Positions 58,501 to 64,000 of a stretch of 64,000 nucleotides of DNA are shown here, piece by piece (positions within the stretch are counted from its first letter, which is position 1; the number at the start of each line of letters is the position of its first letter). Made by a program: the position numbers and the translations under genes. The notes beneath the pieces were generated by a model. That model searched no databases, was not told the DNA's origin, and saw only the letters and a program-made list of their open reading frames with translations. Source of the stretch: Perognathus longimembris pacificus (Eukaryota; Chordata; Mammalia; Rodentia; Heteromyidae); the NCBI RefSeq assembly GCF_023159225.1, contig NC_063166.1:71419575-71483574 (forward strand), read 5' to 3'.

Positions 58501-61500
58501 TACCTTGATTATTTTAGACTGCATTTTGTTCAGGCTTTGCCGGTGACCCCACATCCCTCCTGGGCACTAGTGAGGGTTGGAGGCCGGGACAGCTCTTTAA
58601 GGCACAGCACCACTCTGTGAGGGTGAAGTGGAAATTCACCGGCCAGGTCAGTGGAGAGGGCACAAGGCAGAGCTGGTTGAGTTCACATTTCGCAGGAGTC
58701 CCAACTCCTTGCCCCCCCCAAATAGAGCGTTGTTGGGCATGGTGGTGTACTTCTGTCATACCATCCAGCACTTCCAGAGGCAAAAGCAGAAAGGAATGAG
58801 AGTTCAAGGCCAGCAAGAGTGGGAGGAAGGGAGGAAAGAAGGGAGAAAGGGAGGGTGGAAAGGGAAGGAAAAGACAAGCTGCCAAGGTTTGAATCTCAGT
58901 TCTGTTACTTCCTAGCTATGGACAGGGGGACTTGGCCATTTGTATGTCCCTTTTCCTTACCTGTGTAATGGGAATGCTAACCGTGTCAACCTCAAATACC
59001 TTTGGCGATTGCTCAGCAGCAACATACTTGCCCGGGGTTTTGTCGAAAGCAAGATTCTTGGGGAAAACTTGTCTGTATTTATAAATGCTCAATGACGTTG
59101 TCCCCCTGCAGATAAGTTGGCCAAAGGCTTCCCCCTGCCTCTGCTACACCGTATCCAGCTCTACGACCTCATTCTCCAGATCCACAAGGTAATCGGGTCT
59201 CGGGAGCTCAGGGAAGCTGCTTAGCTAGCCAGGCCTGAGGGCCACCACTCAGTGGGGTGGGGCCCAGACACTGGGAATGCCTGACTGGAGCAGCACACTC
59301 CAGGGCTCCAGGGCTGGCCTCACGTGGAAAAGCCATCCCCTCTTAAAACAGGAAGTACCTAATGCAACTTGAGACTCCACCAGGAGGTCTCTGAGGGAAC
59401 CTCAAAAACAGCTCATTTAAAAATACCTCGGGCTGGGAATATGGCCTACTGGCAAGAGTACTTGCCTCGTATATATGAAGCCTTGGGTTCAATTCCCCAG
59501 TACCACATATATAGAAAACGGCCAGAAGTGGCGCTGTGGCTCAAATGGCAGAGTGCTAGCCTTGAGCAAAAAGAAGCCAGGGACAGTGCTCAGGCCCTGA
59601 GTCCAAGGCCCAGGACTGGCCCCCACCCCACCCCACCCCCCAAAAAATACCTCAAACCAGGCACCAGTGGTTCATGCCTGTAATCCTAGATACTCATGAG
59701 GCTGAGGTCTGAGGATCATCATTCAAAGCCAGCCCAAGCAGGAAAGTCCATGAGACTCTTATCTCCAACGAACTACCAGAAAACCAGAAGTGGGGCTGTA
59801 GCTCAAAGTGGTAGAACTCTAGCCTTGAGTAAAAAAAGCTCAGGGACAGCACCCAGGCCCTGAGTTCAAGCCCCAGGACCAGCACAAAATAAACAAAAAG
59901 AAACCAAGTACCTCAAATTCTACATTTATTAATGGGTCAGGTTCTGAACACTGTTGATAAGTGTTAGAATGTTAGTAATTTCTTCTTAACTCTTAAGCAG
60001 AAGAGCTATATTATACATGTTTAGTGTACCTACTGTTCTGGGGTCCATGGATCGACAGGCAATAGACACTCAGATTAAAATTTTAAGAAAGATTTTATTG
60101 AACGTGTGCCAGTCCTGGGCCATCTCAGAGGGCTGCTTATATACCCCAAAATGACAGGAATTTTCCCTTTAGCTTAACAATGGAGGCGTGTTACTTCCAA
60201 GAGGTGTCAATCAAAACAAGTTAGGGCATCTTGATCTTCACTGGAGACCATCTAGCAACTAGGTGTCAAAACAAGATGAAACTCTCCAGGGGAGATTACA
60301 AGTGTGATCAATGCAGAGCAAAACAAGTTCAAAGCAAGTTGGGTGAATACAATCCACATAAATTTACAGCATGGGCCAGCTTCAGAAAAGTTTTATATTG
60401 AACACTACAGAACAGTATTAGCAATACTTTGTTGTTGAAAGCTAGCATAGCAACAGATTACCTTTATCACTTTACTGCTACCACTTGAGCCCACTTGAGT
60501 TACAGCTCCACTGCCTTTTTTGTTAGTTAATTGGAGACATGAGTCTCACAGACTTTTCCTGCCCAGGCTGGCTTCACACCTCAATCCTCAGATCTCAGCC
60601 TCCTGAGTAGCTAGGATTATAGGCGTGAGCCAAAAGCACCCAGCTTAGTACTCATTTCTTTCCTTTTTATTTTAATTTTTATTTTTTGCCAGTCCTGGGG
60701 CTTGGACTCAGGGCCTGAGCACTGTCCCTGGCTTCTTTTTGCTCAAGGCTAGCACTCTGCCACTTGAGCCACAGTGCCACTTCTGGCCATTTTCTGTATA
60801 TGTGGTGCTGGGGAATTGAACCCAGGGCCTCATGTATATGAGACAAGCACTCTTGCCACTAGGCCATATCCCCAGCCCCTTTTTATTTTTTTTTTAACTT
60901 ACATTACCCATTGGGCTTAGTCCTTGGGTGCACTCTAGATAGCTAACTGCTAGTTAGCTGTATGGGGGAGGGGGTCCCTCCTGCAGTTTTCTTGCAATTA
61001 GCCAATAATTATGGCTAAGTTTTCACTGTCCTAACAACTGACGACTGTTCTGACTATGCCCTTTGTAACCCACCCGTGCCCCAAGTTTTAAATTATGTTT
61101 CTAGACAGCATCTCCAGGGTGATATGGCTAGGCTGGTGGGGGCAGAGGCACCGAGACCCTGTTGGGCTGGTCCAGGGCTCATGTCAGAAAATGATAGCTA
61201 TGAATAGGAATGAAGGAGGCAGAAGTGGCTGGGGACAGTGCAAATACTGACCAACTGTTAGATTTGGAAAACAAATGTGTAAGGCCCTTTGGGGCCTTCA
61301 GATACTTAACACTCTGCTACGGCTGAGTGGTTAGATATGGGGTCAGGTGTTTGCACACAGTTTCCCTACCCCCCATTTTCTCCTCTCAAAATGGGGTATA
61401 GCCCAGATCTCCCACCATTGTTAACGAAAGTTAGGAGGCAAGTAGGAAAGTTTCTAGCCCAATGTTGGCACCCAGGAAGCGGTTAGAAGATTCACGGTAT

Positions 61501-62038
61501 GATCATATTCGATAAAATTTTGAGGTCCACTATGTCTCTGTGATGGAGGCAAAGGCCTGGGGAGGCCACCCTAGGAAAACTTGAACTTCGTTCCCCCCAC
61601 CCCCCCACCCCGGCCCCAGATGATGCAGACTTAAGATGAACCCCAGAAGCTCATGATTTCATGGGGGTTGCCAAGAAGGGAGAACTTGGGTGGCACTGGA
61701 GACATTGAAGAGGCCTGCGTGGGAGCCGCCAGCTGGATGTCTACCTGGGAGAAGGCAGCTGGCGGCGGCTGTGCTTTGCCAGGATGGAGGGGAGGGGAAG
61801 CTGCCTTCACACCGAAGCACATCTTTCTGGAACAGAGAATGCTCTTTTCATTTGAAACAGAGTCTCATTGTATAGTCCAGGCTAGCCTCAAATTCGTGAT
61901 CCTCCAGCCTCGGCCTCCCAAGGGCTAGGATCATAGGAGTGCCCCGGCTTAGAGTGTATTCCTCACCATCCCATCCCGTCTCTTTTCTTCTAGGACTTTC
62001 TGTTCTTGGGTGCCAATGTCCAATACACACGAGTTTGA
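43413..62038 (+). CDS. LBP: Lipopolysaccharide-binding protein, 15 coding exons
   Basis: A secreted acute-phase plasma protein, made mainly in liver, that binds lipid A of bacterial LPS and hands it to CD14 and then TLR4/MD-2. The joined exons give 1,446 bases: 481 residues plus stop, the same length as human LBP, with no internal stop or frameshift. Residues 1-25 are a signal peptide (LLGLLLAV core) and the mature protein starts ANPGLVARI. The N-terminal BPI/LBP barrel holds WKVKKSF (residues 116-122). Its two central lysines stand where human LBP has Arg94-Lys95, reported as key for LPS binding. The C-terminal barrel starts around exon 9. NxS/T sites include HNRS, NFS, NLS and NIS. All 14 introns are GT-AG. 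It lies head-to-tail after BPI. Confidence 0.97.
43950..44070 (+). mobile_element. B1-like left monomer in LBP intron 1
   Basis: CCTGGTACAGTCAGTTCATGCC through TAGCACCAATTAAATAGC. Confidence 0.7.
44080..44265 (+). mobile_element. IDL-Geo SINE in LBP intron 1
   Basis: GGCTGAGAATGTGGCTTAGTGG, B box GGTTCGATTCCTCAGC, Geo half truncated at GACAGTGCTCAGG, then an AATAAATA tail. It sits inside the preceding B1-Geo copy, since AAATAGCAAAAAGCTGG is repeated on both sides. Confidence 0.85.
44982..45096 (+). CDS. LBP: LBP exon 2
   Basis: Acceptor CCTTCGCAG. Encodes [20 protein letters not shown] and on to GRGSYNFH; donor CACAG|GTGACC. 115 bases. Confidence 0.95.
45112..45142 (+). repeat. GGGGGC repeat beside the exon 2 donor
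   Basis: GCGGGGGCGGGGGCGGGGGCGGG followed by more G, starting about 16 bases into intron 2. The four or more G runs could form a G-quadruplex in DNA or pre-mRNA. Confidence 0.85.
45769..45897 (+). CDS. LBP: LBP exon 3
   Basis: Acceptor TGTATTCCCAG. Encodes [20 protein letters not shown] and on to the LPS-contact segment WKVKKSF. Donor CT|GTAAGT; 129 bases. Confidence 0.96.
46093..46315 (+). mobile_element. B1-Geo SINE in LBP intron 3
   Basis: GTGGGGCACCGGTGACTCGCC through CCCCAAGTTCAGTCCCC. Confidence 0.75.
46973..47263 (-). mobile_element. IDL-IDL-Geo trimeric SINE in LBP intron 3
   Basis: Reverse-oriented Geo half (46,973-47,070) followed by two IDL units in tandem, 47,071-47,167 and 47,168-47,263. 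The two differ at about three positions. Each ends GCCATATCCCCAGCCCC. Confidence 0.9.
47453..47622 (-). mobile_element. B1-Geo SINE with Geo half shortened, LBP intron 3
   Basis: CCAGTTATGGGACTTGAACTC, then a jump from CTGTC to ACTGGTTTTCTGGTGATTAGC, losing most of the Geo centre; ends GTGTGAGCCACGAGCACC. Confidence 0.75.
47721..47876 (+). CDS. LBP: LBP exon 4
   Basis: Acceptor CTCCCCCAG. Encodes [20 protein letters not shown] and [20 protein letters not shown]. The cysteine in SHCSS is placed for the conserved disulphide of the N-terminal barrel. Donor GG|GTAAGT; 156 bases. Confidence 0.96.
48428..48491 (+). CDS. LBP: LBP exon 5
   Basis: Acceptor CCCCTGCTAG. Encodes [20 protein letters not shown]. 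Donor AAG|GTAAGA; 64 bases, ends in phase 0. Confidence 0.96.
48510..48750 (+). mobile_element. B1-Geo SINE in LBP intron 5
   Basis: TTGGGTACAGGTAGCTCACACC through GAGTTCAAGATCCAGTACTGG. Confidence 0.8.
49394..49573. repeat. TCTG/TC pyrimidine-rich microsatellite, LBP intron 5
   Basis: CTCTGTCTCTGTCTGTC units for about 165 bases ending in a C run. It produces long low-complexity frames on both strands that are not genes. Confidence 0.95.
49905..50146 (-). mobile_element. B1-Geo SINE in LBP intron 5
   Basis: GATGATCCTAGGGCTTGAACTC through GCAAGCCACCAGCACCGG. Confidence 0.8.
50475..50538 (+). CDS. LBP: LBP exon 6
   Basis: Acceptor GTTCATCAG. Encodes [20 protein letters not shown]; its cysteine is the likely disulphide partner of the exon 4 cysteine. 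Donor CCAG|GTAACT; 64 bases. Confidence 0.96.
51233..51424 (-). mobile_element. IDL-Geo SINE in LBP intron 6
   Basis: GCCAGTCCTGGGCTTGGACTC through GGCCATATTCCCAGCCC. TCATCTTTCT is repeated at both ends as a target duplication, with a T tract at 51,218-51,232. Confidence 0.9.
51827..51918 (+). CDS. LBP: LBP exon 7
   Basis: Acceptor TGCTTTACAG. Encodes [20 protein letters not shown] and [10 protein letters not shown]. Donor AAG|GTGAGG; 92 bases, phase 0 end. Confidence 0.96.
52276..52452 (+). CDS. LBP: LBP exon 8
   Basis: Acceptor CTCTCTCCAG. Encodes [20 protein letters not shown] and [20 protein letters not shown], then SFFITDDM. This spans the end of the N-terminal barrel and the Pro-rich link. 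Donor ATG|GTGAGG; 177 bases. Confidence 0.96.
52815..53008 (-). mobile_element. IDL-Geo SINE in LBP intron 8
   Basis: TTGCCAGTCCTGAGGCTTGG through CTAAGCCACATTCCCAGG. More diverged than the other IDL-Geo copies. Confidence 0.8.
53020..53122 (-). mobile_element. B1-Geo remnant in LBP intron 8
   Basis: TTGAGCCTTGATCCTCAGGTCTC...GAGTAGCTGGGATGACAAGTATGAGCC. Only the B1 half remains, next to the IDL-Geo insertion. Confidence 0.7.
53791..53850 (+). CDS. LBP: LBP exon 9
   Basis: Acceptor TTTGTTACAG. Encodes [20 protein letters not shown]. Donor CGG|GTAAGG; 60 bases. Confidence 0.96.
54112..54302 (+). mobile_element. B1-Geo SINE with central deletion, LBP intron 9
   Basis: GCCAGTGGCTCACACCTGTC, AGGCTGAGATTATG, then CTGTTAACCACCC and the Geo half ending GAGTTCAAGCCCTAGG. 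Confidence 0.75.
54681..54848 (+). CDS. LBP: LBP exon 10
   Basis: Acceptor CCCCCACCCAG. Encodes [34 protein letters not shown] and [18 protein letters not shown] in the C-terminal barrel. Donor GTG|GTAAGG; 168 bases. Confidence 0.96.
55986..56053 (+). CDS. LBP: LBP exon 11
   Basis: Acceptor GGTATTTCTAG. Encodes [20 protein letters not shown] and PGK. Donor GGAAA|GTAAGT; 68 bases, ends in phase 2. Confidence 0.95.
56436..56478 (+). CDS. LBP: LBP exon 12
   Basis: Acceptor TTTGGTCATAG. Encodes [14 protein letters not shown]. Donor AAT|GTAAGT; 43 bases. Confidence 0.95.
56727..56960. mobile_element. SINE remnants in LBP intron 12
   Basis: A plus-strand B1-like head (CAGTGGCTCACGCCTGTC to TTTCCAATTAACCACC) runs into a minus-strand B1-Geo end (GTCTTACAGACTTTTCTTCC to GTTAGCCACCAGCACAGG), apparently two insertions facing each other. 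Confidence 0.65.
57004..57190 (-). mobile_element. IDL-Geo SINE, diverged, LBP intron 12
   Basis: TTTGCCTGTCCTGGGGCTTGG through GCTACATTCCCGGCCC. Confidence 0.75.
57347..57410 (+). CDS. LBP: LBP exon 13
   Basis: Acceptor TCGTCCACCAG. Encodes [20 protein letters not shown]. Donor AACG|GTAAGA; 64 bases. Confidence 0.96.
57543..57846 (-). mobile_element. Probable solo LTR in LBP intron 13
   Basis: TGTGGTGCTATGCCCAGAATTCG at one end and GGTCAGCTCA at the other. AGGGGTT occurs just outside both ends. In the minus sense a TATAAAAT box (plus ATTTTATAG near 57,703) precedes an R/U5-like stretch. The right boundary is uncertain: LTR-like AT-rich sequence continues to about 58,530, and a 7-bp duplication would be unusual. 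Confidence 0.45.
57880..58053 (+). mobile_element. IDL-Geo SINE with internal IDL deletion, LBP intron 13
   Basis: GGGCTGGGGATATAGCC jumps directly to CTAGGTTCGATTCCCC, losing about 40-50 bases of the IDL monomer. The Geo half is complete with an A tail. It has a perfect 17-bp target duplication TAAAATGATTGGCTCTG (57,863-57,879 and 58,054-58,070). Confidence 0.9.
59112..59188 (+). CDS. LBP: LBP exon 14
   Basis: Acceptor CCCCCTGCAG. Encodes [20 protein letters not shown] and ILQIHK. Donor AAG|GTAATC; 77 bases, ends in phase 0. Confidence 0.97.
59430..59642 (+). mobile_element. IDL-Geo SINE in LBP intron 14
   Basis: GGGCTGGGAATATGGCCTAC through CAGGACTGGC with a C-rich tail. AAAATACCTC is repeated at both ends. 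Confidence 0.9.
59655..59890 (+). mobile_element. B1-Geo SINE in LBP intron 14
   Basis: CCAGGCACCAGTGGTTCATGCC through GAGTTCAAGCCCCAGGACC; both halves well kept. Confidence 0.85.
60034..60404 (-). mobile_element. Solo LTR, ERV1-like, in LBP intron 14
   Basis: 371 bases from TGTTCTGGGG to TTGAACA with a 4-bp duplication CTAC at 60,030-60,033 and 60,405-60,408. In the minus sense it has a TATATAA box (plus TTATATACC near 60,139) and AATAAA (plus TTTATTG near 60,095). No internal retroviral sequence is attached. Confidence 0.8.
60476..60645 (-). mobile_element. B1-Geo SINE, 3' part missing, LBP intron 14
   Basis: CTACCACTTGAGCCCACTTGAG...GCCCAGGCTGGCTTCACACC...GTGAGCCAAAAGCACCCAGC. Confidence 0.75.
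60686..60880 (-). mobile_element. IDL-Geo SINE, complete, LBP intron 14
   Basis: TTGCCAGTCCTGGGGCTTGG through GGCCATATCCCCAGCCCC. CTTTTTATTTTAA-like words flank both sides. Confidence 0.9.
61848..61940 (-). mobile_element. B1-like monomer just before LBP exon 15
   Basis: TTTGAAACAGAGTCTCATTG, GGCTAGCCTCAAATTCGTGATCC and CTCCCAAGGGCTAGGATCATAG; it ends about 54 bases upstream of the last exon. Confidence 0.75.
61994..62038 (+). CDS. LBP: LBP exon 15, terminal coding part
   Basis: Acceptor TCTTTTCTTCTAG. Encodes [14 protein letters not shown] and TGA, paralogous to the BPI terminal exon at 38,662. 45 bases. Confidence 0.97.
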   Translation, partial: DFLFLGANVQYTRV

Positions 62039-62307
62039 GAATCAGAAGAAAAGCAGGTGTCGGAGGCCACTGCTGGATGATGGGCCTGTTTCATCCCCAG
62101 CTGGGTGGCACATCTCAGAGCATCTCAGAAGACAAGGGCATTTCTGTTCCTGGCTCTGAGGAACTCTGCCCTCCTCCTCTTCTTCATTGAGTTTGCCCAC
62201 CTCTCACCACCCTGGCCCAGGACTCCACCTTCTCCTCCAGAAAGGAACTTCTCTGAACTGACCTGTGAAGTTGCTAAAATCAGGCACTATACTTTTTGTT
62301 GTATGCG

Positions 62308-62526
62308 TGTGTACCAATACTGGGACTTGCACCTAGGGCCCAAGCACTATCTGTTAGCTTTTTTTTGCTCAAGGTTGGCACTCTACCGCTCCAGCCATAG
62401 CTCTACTTCCAGCTTTTTAGTAGTTAAGTGGAGCTAAGCACCGCATGGACTTTCCTGTCTGGACTGGTTCAGATCTCAGCCTCCTGAGAAGCTGGGATTA
62501 CAGGCGTGAGCCACCAGTGCCCAGTG
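62308..62526 (-). mobile_element. B1-Geo SINE within the LBP 3' UTR
   Basis: GTGTACCAATACTGGGACTTGC through GTGAGCCACCAGTGCCCAG. It makes up over a third of the predicted 3' UTR. Confidence 0.85.
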
Positions 62527-62600
62527 TCGGGTGCTGTATTTTTTATCCCCCGTGTGACCCCCTCCATCTCTAGCAGAGCGCTAGCTCTTAGTGGGTCCTT

Positions 62601-62606
62601 AATAAA
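62601..62606 (+). terminator. LBP: LBP polyadenylation signal (AATAAA)
   Basis: AATAAATATTTATGG; the first canonical signal after the stop codon, about 560 bases downstream. Confidence 0.7.
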
Positions 62607-62689
62607 TATTTATGGAATGATTTGATGAAGGAATCGCAGGTGTTCTTGCTGAACCTCACCCCCATTCGGACTCAGGGAACTCAGGGGAC

Positions 62690-63000
62690 TCTGTCTGGTC
62701 AGCCCCCCCCCCCCGCAAATTGTGACCTCCAAAAGTGGACCTTGGCCACGGTCCCCTCTCGCGGGCCACTATGGTGGGGGCTTCGCGGGGAGCCAGGGCC
62801 TGCTCATGCTGCTCAGCCAGCTCCCCGATGCTGAAGGCCCTCGCTGCCACATCTGCTGCTCCTCTGCTTGTCTGCTGCAGACCCCCAAAGCCAAAAGCAG
62901 AAGTGGGGCCTGCTGCTGCTTCCTTCACCGAGGCCAGGAGGGAGTGGATCCAACCAGGGCTCTGCTCTGACCCAAATAAAAACCTCATCCAACTGTTGTT
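62690..63000. other. GC-rich segment with open frames on both strands
   Basis: A C run at 62,703-62,715 is followed by about 280 bases open on both strands. The plus frame from 62,771 (MVGASRGARACSCC) passes through AATAAA at 62,975. The composition is gene-like but I do not recognise a family. It may be an old retrocopy or chance. Confidence 0.25.
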
Positions 63001-63530
63001 TATGAGCCCCAGGCCTGGAGGGAGAGGCCAGGATTTCTAATTACTGAACAATGAGGCTTTGATCAGACTTCATAAAGAGTCATTTCTAAGTTATGTGGGG
63101 AGGCCCCCAGGGGCTGGGAGTCAGAAGGCTCATTTGATTTTTTTTTCCCTTTAATTTCCTTAATGAGCAGATGGATAGAGCTGCTAGCTAGCAAATAATT
63201 CACCGTGAATATGCCCATTTACTCTGAATGTGACAGAGATGGGCTTCAAGATGGGACAGTGTGTTGTCACCAAGCAAGTAGCAGGGTGAGCTCAGCTCTG
63301 CTTCCTGTGTGCTCTTCCATTCCTGTGGGAAAATATGAGAAGGAGCTGAGGCTACACCCATGTGGCCGGGTCCAGGTGGCTTCTTCCCTCCTGGCCCCTG
63401 TCTGAAAGGTAAGGATGACAGTCATAGTGGCCACATCCTGGGATTGTTGGAATAACAGTACTGGGTCATAGGTGAACAAGGGCTTGTTTAGCCATAGTGG
63501 GGTTCAGGGGTTCAGAGTATACTCACTGAG

Positions 63531-63604
63531 CCTCCTGTCTGCCGGATACTGGGCACCTTGGCATGAGCTTCCTGTCTGCCAGATACTGGGCACCTTGGCA
63601 TGAG
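63531..63604. repeat. Two 37-bp direct repeats
   Basis: Units 63,531-63,567 and 63,568-63,604, both with CTGTCTGCC, GATACTGGGCACC and TTGGCATGAG, differing at two positions. Confidence 0.9.
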
Positions 63605-63794
63605 GAGAAGAGGCCCAGACCCGGCTCTGGTCTCCACTGTCGAAGCCTTGTGCCTCAGGTCTGGTGCCAAAGCCCAGGGGATCAGCCCCCTCCTGCCTTC
63701 CTCTTCGTGAAAGATAGCACATGCGCCCTTGCCAGAAATGACCTGCCTGAAACCAGGCATCACCTGACTGTGTGTTAGCAAAGCACCCCAGACT

Positions 63795-63883
63795 CTGAGG
63801 TCACTTCCTCATCCGCTGAGGTCACTTCCTGAACCATGCCACCTTTAAACAGTGAGCAGTTCCCCAGGCCCTGAGGTCACTTC
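63795..63883 (+). promoter_or_regulatory. Three AGGTCA half-sites in CTGAGGTCACTTC
   Basis: Copies at 63,795-63,808, 63,816-63,829 and 63,871-63,883 each hold the nuclear-receptor half-site AGGTCA next to an ETS-like ACTTCC (ACTTCT in the third). The last lies 35 bases before the TATA box. Confidence 0.45.
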
Positions 63884-64000
63884 TGCATGCGCTGTGGTCC
63901 CGCCTCCCTGCCTTCCCCTATATAATCCCACTATAAGTCCTCCCCCTTCCTCTTTTCTTCCTCTCTTCCTTTTTTCTTCTCTCCTCTTTTTTTCTCCTCT

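Larger units (their letters stand above)
62039..62620 (+). other. LBP: LBP 3' untranslated region
   Basis: Runs from the stop codon to about 15-20 bases past AATAAA at 62,601-62,606. It includes a SINE (62,308-62,526). A second AATAAA at 62,975-62,980 could give a longer transcript. Confidence 0.7.
63480..64000 (+). mobile_element. LTR-like sequence, cut by the window end
   Basis: Shows a promoter-like order: two 37-bp direct repeats (63,531-63,604), three copies of CTGAGGTCACTTC (63,795, 63,816 and 63,871), a TATATAAT box at 63,919-63,926, then a C/T-rich stretch to the end. This resembles a retroviral U3-R with duplicated enhancers. The left edge is not clear and the right edge is outside the window. 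Confidence 0.5.

Overview
This is a 64 kb piece of a mammalian nuclear genome, most likely from a rodent of the Geomyoidea (kangaroo rats, pocket mice, pocket gophers). It has split genes with GT-AG introns, dense microsatellites, LTR elements and about fifty SINEs. The main SINE is a dimer: a left monomer related to rodent ID (tRNA-Ala-like) and a right monomer of the form 'GTGGCTCAAGTGGCAGAGTG...CCTGAGTCCAAGCCCCAGGAC'. This matches the published description of IDL-Geo, a SINE reported only from Geomyoidea. A second class joins a B1-like left half to the same right monomer. The species call is an inference from these repeats.

The window matches the BPI-LBP locus (human chromosome 20q11). The one complete gene is LBP (lipopolysaccharide-binding protein) on the + strand. 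Its 15 coding exons run from 43,413 to 62,038, all introns are GT-AG, and the joined reading frame is 481 codons plus stop, the same length as human LBP. A TATA-like promoter lies about 60 bases before the ATG and AATAAA signals lie at 62,601 and 62,975. Upstream on the same strand, 38,662-38,700 is the terminal coding exon of BPI (bactericidal/permeability-increasing protein), followed by a recognisable BPI 3' UTR. I found none of the other BPI exons in the 38 kb upstream. That is the most interesting biological question here: gene loss, large rearrangement, or exons too diverged to see by eye.

Layout: 1-8.0 kb is intergenic with SINEs and simple repeats. At 8.0-9.0 kb there is a GC-rich island followed by a 20-bp minisatellite. 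From 9.0 to 13.5 kb the DNA is mostly unique. At 13.8-14.3 kb a degenerate C2H2 zinc-finger fragment abuts a fragment of threonine dehydrogenase. From 14.4 to 30.5 kb there are SINEs, microsatellites and an unidentified minus-strand ORF with its own AATAAA (20.0-20.5 kb). At 30,813-34,450 is a young, internally deleted class I endogenous retrovirus on the minus strand, with paired 308-bp LTRs, ACTC target duplication, PBS, PPT, matrix-like and integrase remnants. From 34.7 to 38.6 kb is unique DNA plus repeats where BPI introns would be expected. The BPI end is at 38.66-39 kb, the BPI-LBP spacer at 39-43.3 kb, and LBP at 43.35-62.6 kb. The window ends inside a plus-strand LTR-like sequence with repeated AGGTCA motifs and a TATA box.

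BPI and LBP are sister proteins of innate immunity that bind lipid A. LBP is a secreted liver protein that passes LPS to CD14. BPI is a neutrophil granule protein that neutralises LPS and kills Gram-negative bacteria.
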